Part shown: positions 34,966-43,674 of the stretch, in pieces
Position numbering within the stretch: position 1 is the stretch's first letter
How the letters are laid out: every line of letters begins with the position of its first letter
Assembly: GCA_028682895.1 (NCBI GenBank)
Contig: JAJRAK010000016.1
Span: 1 to 49,742, forward strand
Source: Methanomassiliicoccales archaeon
GTDB lineage: Archaea; Thermoplasmatota; Thermoplasmata; Methanomassiliicoccales; UBA472
Reading direction: 5' to 3'
Length of the DNA: 49,742 bases
Notes under the pieces: model-generated
Databases searched by the model: none
What the model was told of the DNA's origin: nothing
The model's input: the letters and a program-made list of their open reading frames with translations, nothing else
Translations under genes and position numbers: made by a program

Positions 34966-35717
34966 TGAGGATAGAGGAAAAGAGATACACGAAGACGGAC
35001 CACTTCCGTGCGACCGGCTACGTGCTGAAGACCATGAAGGTCACCTTCAAGGGATTGGTCCGGGCCACAAAGCACAGGCCATGCACCATCATGTACCCGT
35101 GGGAGAAGCTCATATACCCTGATAACTTCCGCGGCCGCCCCGGGATAATCCTGGAGAAGTGCATAGGATGTGCCCGTTGCGCTAAGGAATGTCCGAACAA
35201 GTGCATCGAGATGGTGCAACTGGAGCTTCCGAACGTTGGAAAGGTCAAGCGCCCCCAGGTGAACCTCGGCCGCTGCATGATGTGCGGCAACTGCGCCGAG
35301 GCATGCCCGACCAACGCCATGATCGTCACGCCGGAGTTCGAGCTTTCGTCATATAACCGCGCTGACCTGATCTTCGACCCGATCAAGCTGCAGCACCCCT
35401 ACAAGCCCGGATATGAGGTGAACTATCAGTTCGCCCTGCTGTCCGAGATGAACGGGGGCGAGGTCAAGACCTATGCCAAGAACGACCCGAACGTTCATGA
35501 CACGGTCCTGCTAGAGGGAGGTAAGTGCATCTCCTGTGGAAGATGTGCTAAGATCTGTCCCACCGGCGCCGTCGAGCTCGTAGAGACCGGCGAGCTGAAC
35601 CCCAAGACAAAGAAACCGATCAAATGGCCAAAGTTCGACAACACCAAGTGCGTGATCTGCGAGCAGTGCGTCGAGGTGTGTCCTAAATCGGCCCTTACCA
35701 TAAAGGAGGTGTTGTGA
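34965..35717 (+). CDS. fpoI: Fpo complex subunit I with four [4Fe-4S] motifs
   Basis: A 250-residue iron-sulfur subunit, much longer than the roughly 130-160 residues usual for FpoI/NuoI. The standard two-cluster domain has Cys66/69/72/76 and Cys104/107/110/114. A second, unexpected pair follows after about 70 residues: Cys188/191/194/198 and Cys229/232/235/239, each as CxxCxxCxxxCP. The frame is continuous. With no FpoF in the operon, the extra clusters may form the docking or entry point for electrons from ferredoxin; this is inference. Confidence 0.93.
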   Translation: MRIEEKRYTKTDHFRATGYVLKTMKVTFKGLVRATKHRPCTIMYPWEKLIYPDNFRGRPGIILEKCIGCARCAKECPNKCIEMVQLELPNVGKVKRPQVNLGRCMMCGNCAEACPTNAMIVTPEFELSSYNRADLIFDPIKLQHPYKPGYEVNYQFALLSEMNGGEVKTYAKNDPNVHDTVLLEGGKCISCGRCAKICPTGAVELVETGELNPKTKKPIKWPKFDNTKCVICEQCVEVCPKSALTIKEVL

Positions 35718-36010
35718 TGGACCTCGACCTGTTGTTCTTCCTGATATTCTCAGGCCTGACCGTAGGGTGCGCCATAATGGTGCTGGCAACCAAGGACATC
35801 GTGCGCAGCGTGGTGTACCTGGCGGCCACATTCATCGGCGTGGCCATAATCTATCTGTTCCTGAGCTCGGAATACCTGTTCCTCATCCAGATACTGGTGT
35901 ACGTGGGCGCCATCAATGTCCTGATACTATTCGGTATCATGCTGACGAAGCGCCGGATGGTCGGAGCGGACAAATGCGATGACGAGCCCCAAAGGAGGCG
36001 GTCCCCGTGA
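35717..36010 (+). CDS. fpoJ1: Fpo complex subunit J, N-terminal part (NuoJ-like)
   Basis: A 97-residue membrane protein with three helices, the first half of NuoJ. It contains VVYLAATFIGVAIIYLFL and a YVGAINVLILFGIM segment. ATG 35717 is chosen, with GGAGGT 6 nt upstream; a GTG at 35714 lies in the same frame. It overlaps the fpoI stop (TGATG) and the next gene (GTGA). NuoJ is split into two proteins here, as in Methanosarcina. Confidence 0.92.
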   Translation: MDLDLLFFLIFSGLTVGCAIMVLATKDIVRSVVYLAATFIGVAIIYLFLSSEYLFLIQILVYVGAINVLILFGIMLTKRRMVGADKCDDEPQRRRSP

Positions 36011-36267
36011 ATTATGACGAGGCTACCAAGTCCATAGTGTACAAGGTTCTCGCCGTGGGTCTCCTGCTGGAACTGTTGCTCTACTCCATATTCTCCGTCG
36101 AATGGGGCGATGTGAGCAGCATCGCTGTTACGTCCAAAGAATGGACCGTAGCGGTCGGAGAGGCGATCTTCAACGATTACGGTGTGGCAGTGGTCATGCT
36201 GGGCCTGCTGCTGCTGGCCGCCATCATGGGCGGTGTCTTCCTGGCACAGGAGGATGATGACGAATGA
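36007..36267 (+). CDS. fpoJ2: Fpo complex subunit J, C-terminal part
   Basis: An 86-residue membrane protein with two helices, the second half of NuoJ. The final helix is VVMLGLLLLAAIMGGVFL with an acidic end EDDDE. The start is GTG overlapping the stop of the first half, and the stop overlaps the fpoK ATG (ATGA). The second half is more divergent than the first. Confidence 0.87.
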   Translation: MNYDEATKSIVYKVLAVGLLLELLLYSIFSVEWGDVSSIAVTSKEWTVAVGEAIFNDYGVAVVMLGLLLLAAIMGGVFLAQEDDDE

Positions 36268-36569
36268 ACATACCTCTGGAATACATACTGGTACTATCGT
36301 CGTCCCTGTTCGTCATCGGTGCGGCCGGGGTCATACTGAAGAAGAACATCATCGTGGTGCTGATGTCCATCGAGATCATGCTCAATGCCGCGAACATCAA
36401 CCTGGTGGCGTTCTCCACCTATTATGGCGACACCACTGGACAGGTATTCGCCCTGTTCTCCATAGGTGTGGCGGCCGCCGAGGTCGCAGTGGCTCTGGCC
36501 ATACTGCTGAACCTGAACAAGCAGAAGAAGACCGTGGACATAGACGAGATCAACTTGCTGAGGTGGTAA
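36264..36569 (+). CDS. fpoK: Fpo complex subunit K (NuoK-like)
   Basis: A 101-residue three-helix subunit of the membrane arm. The conserved acidic residue in helix 2 is in LMSIEIMLNAANINLVAF, essential in E. coli NuoK, and a second Glu is in AAAEVAVALAIL. It overlaps the previous gene and is followed by fpoL after 1 nt. Length is typical. Confidence 0.95.
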   Translation: MNIPLEYILVLSSSLFVIGAAGVILKKNIIVVLMSIEIMLNAANINLVAFSTYYGDTTGQVFALFSIGVAAAEVAVALAILLNLNKQKKTVDIDEINLLRW

Positions 36570-36570
36570 G

Positions 36571-38541
36571 ATGAGCATACTGGAATACGCATGGTTGATA
36601 CCGGTCCTCCCGCTGCTGGCCTTCGTGATCGTAGGGTTCCTGGGCGGAAAGATGAAGGACAACGGTGCCATCGTCGCCGTCATAGGCGTCGGGGGCGCAA
36701 TGGTCCTGGCCTTGTGGACGGCCTTCGAGGTGCTGACCACCGGCGTTGTCTATAAGCCCGAGTCAATGGAATGGGTCGTACTGAGCTCGGATTACTCGAT
36801 GGAGATGGGCGTCTACATCGACAGCGTGGCGGCCATGATGTTGATCGTGGTCTCCTTCATCGCCTTCCTGGTGGTCGTCTACTCTACCGCCTACATGCAC
36901 GACCAGGGCAAGAGGCAGCGCCGCTACTTCACCGAGATATGCCTGTTCGTAGGCGTCATGCTCGGATTGGTGCTGGCCAACAACTTCCTGCAGATGTTCA
37001 TCTTCTGGGAGCTTGTCGGTCTCTGCTCTTACTTGCTCATAGGCTTCTGGTTCGAGAGGCCTGCCGCGGCCCGTGCCGCAAAGAAAGCGTTCCTGGTGAC
37101 CAGGGTAGGAGACGTCATGCTCATGATCGGTCTCTTCCTGCTGTTCACTGAGTTCCACAGCCTCAACTACGAATTGATCTGGGGCAACTTGACGACGGCG
37201 GACCAGACGACGCTCGCCTTCGCTGGCTTCTTCCTGTTCGGAGGGGCCATAGGCAAGAGCGCGCAGTTCCCGTTGCACGATTGGCTGCCTGACGCAATGG
37301 AAGGCCCGACCACCGTGTCCGCTTTGATACACGCGGCCACCATGGTCAACGCAGGTGTGTACCTGACCGCGAGAGCGTTCCCGATCATAGCCACCAGCGC
37401 CGATGTCTCGCTCTTTGTGGCCGCCATCGGAGGCATCACCGCCTTCATAGCTGCCACCATGGCACTGTGCGCACCAAAGATCAAAGGGGTCCTCGCCTAT
37501 TCCACCGTCTCTCAGTTAGGATATATGATCTTGGCTCTGGGAACAGGTGCGTTCCTATGGAACCAGGGTCATCACGAGGCGGGCTCGCTGGCTTTCGGTG
37601 CTGGCCTGTTCCACCTGATGAACCATGCCTTCTTCAAGGGGCAGCTCTTCCTTGGCGCCGGCTCGGTCATACACTACGTCGGTACCGAGGAACTGAGCAA
37701 GATGGGCGGTCTGGGCAAGTACATGAAGGTCACCAGCATCACCATGCTGATATCCTGCATATCTATCGCAGGTATTCCGTTCTTCTCCGGATTCTGGAGC
37801 AAGGACGAGATACTGGCGATGACATTCGAGGCCACAGATGTCAACTTGTGGTTCCTGCTGCTTTGGATAATGGGCGTGGCGACCGCCTTCATGACCGCTT
37901 TCTACATGTTCCGCATGTGGTTCATGGCGTTCAAAGGCGAGCCTGGTGAAGGCACCAAGCACGTAATCGAGCATGGTGGTCATCACCATGAGGCTCCTAT
38001 AGCCATGCTGCTGCCCCTGGTCATACTGGCAGCACTTGCCTTCGGGTCCTGGCTCTCGCTGTTCATAGGTGATGGCTTCTATAGTGTCATAAACGTCGAG
38101 GGTGAGTTCCATGCCTTGAGCATAATCGAGCGCCTTGAGGAGGTCTTCTCCTCCCCGCTGACTTGGGTATCCATTGCGATGGCAGGGGGCGGCATAGCTC
38201 TGGCGTACTACACCTTCAACAAGAGGCGGATATCCGCAGAGAACGTTGTGTCCAAGGGCTTCCCCAAGGCCATGCGCCAGCTGCTGCTGGACCGTTACAA
38301 GTTCCCGGTGGCCTACGACAAGATAGGCTACGTGGGCGTGTACGGCTTCTCGCTGCTTCTGGATAAGTTCGATCGCTACGTAATTGACGGCATAGTGAAC
38401 GGGATCAGCAAGTTCCTGATCAAGGCCGGTGGAGTGGTCCGCAAGAGCCAGACCGGTTTCGTTCAGAACTACACCACCCTGCTGTTGCTGGGAGTGTCAC
38501 TGATCATCGTACTTCTCTACGTCGTAGGAGCGCTGAGGTGA
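36571..38541 (+). CDS. fpoL: Fpo complex subunit L (NuoL-like antiporter)
   Basis: A 656-residue proton-pumping subunit with about 16 helices. The Mrp-antiporter core carries FWELVGLCSYLLIGFW and LPDAMEGPTTVSALIHAATMV with its conserved residues. The C-terminal extension, including a long lateral helix and the final helix, is present (about 520-656), as in NuoL. It is the largest gene of the operon. Confidence 0.96.
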   Translation: MSILEYAWLIPVLPLLAFVIVGFLGGKMKDNGAIVAVIGVGGAMVLALWTAFEVLTTGVVYKPESMEWVVLSSDYSMEMGVYIDSVAAMMLIVVSFIAFLVVVYSTAYMHDQGKRQRRYFTEICLFVGVMLGLVLANNFLQMFIFWELVGLCSYLLIGFWFERPAAARAAKKAFLVTRVGDVMLMIGLFLLFTEFHSLNYELIWGNLTTADQTTLAFAGFFLFGGAIGKSAQFPLHDWLPDAMEGPTTVSALIHAATMVNAGVYLTARAFPIIATSADVSLFVAAIGGITAFIAATMALCAPKIKGVLAYSTVSQLGYMILALGTGAFLWNQGHHEAGSLAFGAGLFHLMNHAFFKGQLFLGAGSVIHYVGTEELSKMGGLGKYMKVTSITMLISCISIAGIPFFSGFWSKDEILAMTFEATDVNLWFLLLWIMGVATAFMTAFYMFRMWFMAFKGEPGEGTKHVIEHGGHHHEAPIAMLLPLVILAALAFGSWLSLFIGDGFYSVINVEGEFHALSIIERLEEVFSSPLTWVSIAMAGGGIALAYYTFNKRRISAENVVSKGFPKAMRQLLLDRYKFPVAYDKIGYVGVYGFSLLLDKFDRYVIDGIVNGISKFLIKAGGVVRKSQTGFVQNYTTLLLLGVSLIIVLLYVVGALR

Positions 38542-38545
38542 TCAC

Positions 38546-40039
38546 ATGCTAGAGAACATACCAATATTATCCCTGCTGTTGCTCTTCCCGCTGGTGGGTG
38601 CATTGGTCACCTTCTTCGTGAAGGACCAAAAGAAGGCCAAGATCACCGCCCTGGTGTTCTCCGCCATCCCGCTGATACTGTCCCTGCTGATGCTCACCGA
38701 GTACGTGCAGAACTATGGACCATACCAGTTCGAGGAAACGTACTCTTGGATCGGGTCGTTGGGCATCCAGTACATGCTGGGTGTGGACGGAATAAGCGTG
38801 CCCATGGTCTTCCTGAGCACGCTGCTGGTCTTCCTGGCCATCATATTCTCATGGGATATCGATCACAGGACGAACCAGTACATGGCCCTGCTGCTGGTGT
38901 TGGAGCTGGGGGTGCTAGGCGTCTTCATGTCCCTGGACTACTTCCTGTTCTACATCTTCTGGGAGGTCGTGCTGATCCCGATGTACTTCCTCATCAGCGT
39001 ATGGGGGGGTCCAAGGAAGTCCTACGCGGCGATCAAGTTCTTCATATACACTCACATCGCCAGTTTGGTCATGCTGCTAGGTATCTTCGCCTTGTACTTC
39101 GAGGCGGGCTCCTACAATGGGGGAAACTACTCCTTCAGCATGGAGGTCATAAACTCGGTGTCCCCGATGTTCGGTGCTACGTTCCAGGCCATCGTGTTCG
39201 GCGCCCTCTTCTTCGGTTTCGCCGTGAAGATGCCGATGTTCCCGTTCCATACATGGCTTCCGGACGCGCACGTCGAGGCGCCCACCGCAGGGTCTGTCCT
39301 GCTGGCCGGTCTGCTGCTTAAGATGGGTTCCTATGGTATCATAAGGGTCGCATTCCCTGCCCTGCCCTCCGGGGCGCAGGACTGGCAGTGGGTGATGGTC
39401 GTACTGGCCATAGCGTCCATCGTTTATGGTGCCGTAATGTGCCTGGCCCAGAAGGACCTCAAGAAGATGGTCGCCTACTCGTCCATCAGCCACATGGGGA
39501 TCGTCCTCCTGGGATTCGCCACCTTTACCGAGATCGGTATCGCGGCCGGTGTCTTCCAGATGTTCTCGCACGGTCTCATCACCGCCGTCCTCTTCATGAT
39601 GTGCGGTATAATGCAGCACAAGGCGGGGACCAGGAACATCCCCAGGCTTGGTGGCCTGGCGGCAAAGATGCCTTACGCGGCAGCTTTCATGATGATAGGC
39701 TTCATGGCCTCTCTGGGACTGCCGGGCATGGTAGGGTTCGTGGCCGAGTTCTCGGTGTTCACCGCTACCTACGACGCCTTCGGCTGGTTGTTGCTCATAC
39801 CAGTCATCAGCGTGGCCATCACCGCGGCGTACTACATATGGGCCATGCAGCGCGTCCTCTTCGGACCGGTGACGACCGAGATCGACACCGCGCACCTGCA
39901 CGACGTGAACTGGTATGAGGCACTGCCTCTAGCCGTTCTCTGCGGCTTCATCGTGCTCTTCGGAATGTTCCCCCAGCTGATCATGGGATACATCACTCCG
40001 GCCATCGAGGGCATCGTAACCCTTCTAGGGGTGATCTAA
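38546..40039 (+). CDS. fpoM: Fpo complex subunit M (NuoM-like antiporter)
   Basis: A 497-residue antiporter-like proton-pumping subunit with about 14 helices. Core motifs are YFLFYIFWEVVLIPMYFLI and TWLPDAHVEAPTAGSVLLAG with the charged residues needed for proton transfer. The start ATG follows fpoL after 4 nt. The gene abuts fpoN, whose GTG start follows the stop directly. Confidence 0.96.
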   Translation: MLENIPILSLLLLFPLVGALVTFFVKDQKKAKITALVFSAIPLILSLLMLTEYVQNYGPYQFEETYSWIGSLGIQYMLGVDGISVPMVFLSTLLVFLAIIFSWDIDHRTNQYMALLLVLELGVLGVFMSLDYFLFYIFWEVVLIPMYFLISVWGGPRKSYAAIKFFIYTHIASLVMLLGIFALYFEAGSYNGGNYSFSMEVINSVSPMFGATFQAIVFGALFFGFAVKMPMFPFHTWLPDAHVEAPTAGSVLLAGLLLKMGSYGIIRVAFPALPSGAQDWQWVMVVLAIASIVYGAVMCLAQKDLKKMVAYSSISHMGIVLLGFATFTEIGIAAGVFQMFSHGLITAVLFMMCGIMQHKAGTRNIPRLGGLAAKMPYAAAFMMIGFMASLGLPGMVGFVAEFSVFTATYDAFGWLLLIPVISVAITAAYYIWAMQRVLFGPVTTEIDTAHLHDVNWYEALPLAVLCGFIVLFGMFPQLIMGYITPAIEGIVTLLGVI

Positions 40040-41491
40040 GTGGACTACTCAGCTATCTATCCAGAGCTCATATTGGCCTTGTTCGCCATCGCCATACCCG
40101 CGATCGGCATGGTGGTAAAGAACAGCAAGTACCTGGCCGCGATCTCGCTGACCGGCATAGGCCTTTCGATGCTGGCGGTGTTCCTGTTCTTCTATAACGG
40201 AACAGGCCCCATCGAGTTCGACACTGGTCTGCTGGTGCTCGACAACTTCAGCGCCCTGTTCATGATGATCTTCCTGTGCGTCGCCTTCGTGGTAGTACTG
40301 GCATCAGGCAAGTTCATCGAGAACGAGAAGCACGTCCCCGAGTACTACTGCCTGGTCCTACTGGCGACCGTCGGTATGCTGTTGGTGGCCTCCGCTCAGG
40401 ACCTGTTCGTGCTGTACCTCGGCATAGAGATAACCAGCATGTCCTCCTATGCGTTGGTCGCATTCCGCAAGAAGGACCTGAGGGGCTCCGAGGCTGCAAC
40501 GAAGTACTTCATATTCGGGGGCTTCTCATCGGCCTTCACCCTCTTCGGCATATCCCTGATCTACGGGCTGACGGGGGTCACCTCCTTTACCGAGGTCGGG
40601 GCCGCCGTCGCCGGTCTGACCGACATGAAGGAGATGCTATGGGTGGCATTGGTCATGGTCATCGTGGGCTTCGGCTTCAAGGTGGCCATGGTGCCGTTCC
40701 ATTCCTGGGCGCCCGATGTCTACGATGGCGCCCCCACCACCATCACCGCCATGCTGGCGGCCGGCTCTAAGAAGATGGGTCTGGTGGCCATGTTCAAGTT
40801 CTTCCTGATCGCCTTGCTGGCGATCAAGGCCGACTGGGAGATAGTCGTCGCCGTGCTCGCCATCCTGACCATGACCGTCGGCAACCTGGCCGCGCTGAAC
40901 CAGACCAGCATCAAGAGGATGCTCGCCTACTCCAGCATCGCCCAGGCAGGGTACATACTGATCGCCATCGCGGTCGGTACCGAGTTCGCCCTGACTGGCG
41001 GTATATTCCACATAATGACCCACGCCTTCATGAAGGGCGGGGCGTTCATAATCGTCGCCACCCTGGCCACAGTGGCCATCGGCGACAGGATCGTGGAATA
41101 CAAGGGACTGGCAAAGAGGTCGGCAATACTGGCGTTCGCCATGACCATCATGTTGTTCTCCCTGGCGGGAATACCTCCGCTGGCAGGGTTCGACAGCAAG
41201 GTCGTGCTGTTCTCGTCCGCCATCTACGGTGCGACGGACGGGTCCGAATGGATGATATGGCTGGCCATCGCCGGTATCATCAACAGCGCCATCTCCCTGT
41301 ACTACTATGCACGCGTGGTCAAGTACATGTACGTGGACGAGCTGGAAGAGGGCGAGAAGTCCGAGAAGCTGAAGCTGCCGACCAGCATGCTGGCTGCGAT
41401 TATCATATGCGTCGTCGCCGTGATCGGTATCGGTGTGTGGCCGGAGCCCTTCATCGAGTTCTGCAAGGACGCGGCAGCAGCCTTCTTCTGA
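40040..41491 (+). CDS. fpoN: Fpo complex subunit N (NuoN-like antiporter)
   Basis: A 483-residue proton-pumping subunit with about 14 helices. Motifs include LFVLYLGIEITSMSSYAL and WAPDVYDGAPTTITAML. The GTG start is preceded by GGTGA (40029-40033). It is the last fpo gene; a T-rich stop region follows. No fpoO or fpoF is found after it. Confidence 0.96.
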   Translation: MDYSAIYPELILALFAIAIPAIGMVVKNSKYLAAISLTGIGLSMLAVFLFFYNGTGPIEFDTGLLVLDNFSALFMMIFLCVAFVVVLASGKFIENEKHVPEYYCLVLLATVGMLLVASAQDLFVLYLGIEITSMSSYALVAFRKKDLRGSEAATKYFIFGGFSSAFTLFGISLIYGLTGVTSFTEVGAAVAGLTDMKEMLWVALVMVIVGFGFKVAMVPFHSWAPDVYDGAPTTITAMLAAGSKKMGLVAMFKFFLIALLAIKADWEIVVAVLAILTMTVGNLAALNQTSIKRMLAYSSIAQAGYILIAIAVGTEFALTGGIFHIMTHAFMKGGAFIIVATLATVAIGDRIVEYKGLAKRSAILAFAMTIMLFSLAGIPPLAGFDSKVVLFSSAIYGATDGSEWMIWLAIAGIINSAISLYYYARVVKYMYVDELEEGEKSEKLKLPTSMLAAIIICVVAVIGIGVWPEPFIEFCKDAAAAFF

Positions 41492-41506
41492 AATCCCTTC
41501 CCCTAA

Positions 41507-41525
41507 TTTTCCCTTTTTATTTTTT
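41507..41525 (+). terminator. T-run terminator of the fpo operon
   Basis: Three T runs (41507-41510, 41514-41518, 41520-41525) without hairpin, typical for archaea. They separate fpoN from the isoprenoid genes. Confidence 0.65.
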
Positions 41526-41574
41526 CATCCAGCAGATATGCTGGCGAAGGTCTTGCGGACTAAATCCAGTAACG

Positions 41575-41583
41575 GTTAAGTAC
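41575..41583 (+). promoter_or_regulatory. TATA-like element of idsA
   Basis: GTTAAGTAC is centred about 27 nt before the ATG at 41607, predicting a separate and leaderless transcript for idsA and the reductase. Confidence 0.4.
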
Positions 41584-41606
41584 AAAATTACCATATCGAG
41601 CGAGTG

Positions 41607-42569
41607 ATGTCTCAGGCCTGGGATTCCTCCATCAAGGATGAACTGCAGCGAGTGGAGCAAGAGATCCACCGCAACATCCAGTCGGAGCAATCTATCCTAT
41701 CGGAGATATGCGACTATGTCATCTCGTCCGGCGGTAAGCGCATGCGCCCCGGTGTCACGATACTGTCCTATCTGGCCAACGGAGGTAAAGATGTCGCTGA
41801 GGCCATCAAGATTGCCGCGGCATTCGAGATGATCCATTCCGCTACCCTCATACATGACGACATAAACGACCGCTCGGAGATGAGGCGCGGCAAGATGTCG
41901 GCATACAAAAAGTACGGGCTGCAGGAGGCGCTGATCAGCGGTGACTTCCTTTTCGTCAAGGCCTTCGGCATAGGCGGCTTCTTCAACGAGGAGATAGTGT
42001 CGCTAGTGGCCCAGGCATGCACTGCCATCGCCGAGAGCGAGATCGTCCAGATAGAGAAGGAGGGCCAGGTCGCCCCCACTGACATCTACATGGACATAAT
42101 CGATGGGAAGACCGCCAAGCCTATCATGGCCGGGGCCCGCATCGGTGCTTATCTGGCCAAGGCGAACACCGATCGCATCCATTCCATGGGCGAATACGGG
42201 CATAACATCGGGATGGCATTCCAGATAGTGGACGACATCCTGGACATAATGGGGTCCGAAAAGACGCTGGGCAAGCCGCGCATGGTGGATTTTGATGAGC
42301 GGAAGGCCACGCTGCCTCTTATCTACGCAATGGAGGACGCCGAGGTGGGCGCGCAGCTCTCGAAGCTCTTCTACAAGAAGAAAAAGACGGACAAGGACGT
42401 GGAGAAGGCGCTAGAGCTCATCTCCCGGACCAAGGCCATCGAGCGGGCCAAGCAAAAGGCCCAAGAGTTCGCCGACAAGGCCTTGAACGCCTTGACGGGG
42501 ATACCTGAATCACAGCATAAGACCGGGCTGCGCCTGCTGGCGGAGACCGTGGTCAATCGCAGCTATTGA
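41607..42569 (+). CDS. idsA: trans-polyprenyl diphosphate synthase (GGPP-type)
   Basis: A 320-residue enzyme that extends isoprenoid diphosphates, usually to geranylgeranyl-PP for archaeal lipids. Both aspartate-rich motifs are present: DDINDRSEMRRG (first, DDxxD) and DDILDI (second). The chain length cannot be settled from the residues before the first motif. ATG 41607 is chosen; a GTG 3 nt upstream is also in frame. It is followed by a geranylgeranyl reductase after 16 nt, forming an isoprenoid pair directly behind fpo. Confidence 0.93.
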   Translation: MSQAWDSSIKDELQRVEQEIHRNIQSEQSILSEICDYVISSGGKRMRPGVTILSYLANGGKDVAEAIKIAAAFEMIHSATLIHDDINDRSEMRRGKMSAYKKYGLQEALISGDFLFVKAFGIGGFFNEEIVSLVAQACTAIAESEIVQIEKEGQVAPTDIYMDIIDGKTAKPIMAGARIGAYLAKANTDRIHSMGEYGHNIGMAFQIVDDILDIMGSEKTLGKPRMVDFDERKATLPLIYAMEDAEVGAQLSKLFYKKKKTDKDVEKALELISRTKAIERAKQKAQEFADKALNALTGIPESQHKTGLRLLAETVVNRSY

Positions 42570-42585
42570 GGCGTTCGGTGATAAC

Positions 42586-43674
42586 ATGGTCGATGAACTG
42601 AAGGTCGATGTGGTCATTGTTGGCGCCGGCCCTGCCGGGAGCACGACGGCCAGATTTGCTGCCGAGGCCGGTGTGGACGTCCTCGTTCTGGAAAGAAGGG
42701 CAAAGGTGGGCGTCCCCGTCCGCTGCGGCGAGTTCATGCCCAGCCTGGAGGAGATGACCAACATGTTCCCTGACGTGGGCGACATGGCCGAGCTTTTCGA
42801 GGTCCCGGCGGACCTTGTTTCCTTGAAATGCGACGTGACGCGCATCTATTCCCCCAAGTTCACCCGCTACGAGCTTCCATTCCTAGGATATACTACTGAC
42901 AGGGACCGTCTGGACCAGTTCTACGCATCGCAGGCGGAGAAGGCCGGGGCCCGGATCATGACCGGCCAGAAGGTCGTCGAGGTGAAGGAGGGAATGGTGC
43001 GCACCGACGACCTCATCGTAAAGGCCAAGGTCATCGTCGGCGCCGACGGCCCCATGTCCATGGTAGGGAAGGCCTTCGGCCTGCCCCGTTCCGCGGACCT
43101 GTGCCCCGCCGTCACCACCCAGGTCAAGGGCGATTTCGAGCCGGTCTGCGAGATGTACTTCGGGACCATCGCCCCGGGCGGATACGCATGGGTGATCCCC
43201 AAGAAGGGCGCGGCCAACGTCGGGCTGGGCGTGGACCGCAAGTTCGGCGAGGAGACCGTGAACCAGTACTTCAACGAGTTCGTCAAGGTCAAGGGGCTGA
43301 AGGCCGACAAGCCCGAGGGCAAGTTCGTGCCCATGTCCATGCCCTGCAAGCGCACCGTCTCCGGACAGGCCATCACCGTCGGCGACGCCGCCGGGCAGGT
43401 CATGGCGGTCAACGGCGGCGGCATACCTATCGCCCGCCTGGCCGGGCGCGTGGCCGGCAAGGCCGTCGCCGAGAACGTCCTGAAAGGCACGAGCCTGCAA
43501 AAGTACGACGAGGAGTGGCGCAGGCAGTTCTACAGGCCACTGCGCACCGCCGCGCGGACGAAGGTACTGGCAGGACTGTGCTTCGGCAGCGCCTGGCGCA
43601 CCGAGATGGCCATGAAGGTGCTTGGAGACCGTCGGATGAACAATCTCATCCGCTGCCGTCCGATATTCCCTTAG
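42586..43674 (+). CDS. geranylgeranyl reductase family flavoprotein
   Basis: A 362-residue FAD-dependent reductase that saturates double bonds of isoprenoid chains in archaeal lipids or related prenyl groups. The FAD-binding site is VIVGAGPAGSTTARF (about 10-24) with the second strand VLVLERR. A C-terminal GDAAGQVMAVNGGGI segment holds the flavin. The ATG has GGTGA at 42577-42581. It ends in TAG. The last 4 nt overlap the convergent radical SAM gene. Confidence 0.93.
   Translation: MVDELKVDVVIVGAGPAGSTTARFAAEAGVDVLVLERRAKVGVPVRCGEFMPSLEEMTNMFPDVGDMAELFEVPADLVSLKCDVTRIYSPKFTRYELPFLGYTTDRDRLDQFYASQAEKAGARIMTGQKVVEVKEGMVRTDDLIVKAKVIVGADGPMSMVGKAFGLPRSADLCPAVTTQVKGDFEPVCEMYFGTIAPGGYAWVIPKKGAANVGLGVDRKFGEETVNQYFNEFVKVKGLKADKPEGKFVPMSMPCKRTVSGQAITVGDAAGQVMAVNGGGIPIARLAGRVAGKAVAENVLKGTSLQKYDEEWRRQFYRPLRTAARTKVLAGLCFGSAWRTEMAMKVLGDRRMNNLIRCRPIFP

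Noticed and set aside
39077-39901. 274-residue minus-strand frame, with similar ones at 32976-33677, 23772-24380 and 44850-45488
   Set aside because: All are antisense to well-identified genes (fpoM, fpoD, gltB2, the radical SAM gene) and show the same His/Asp/Gly-rich composition.
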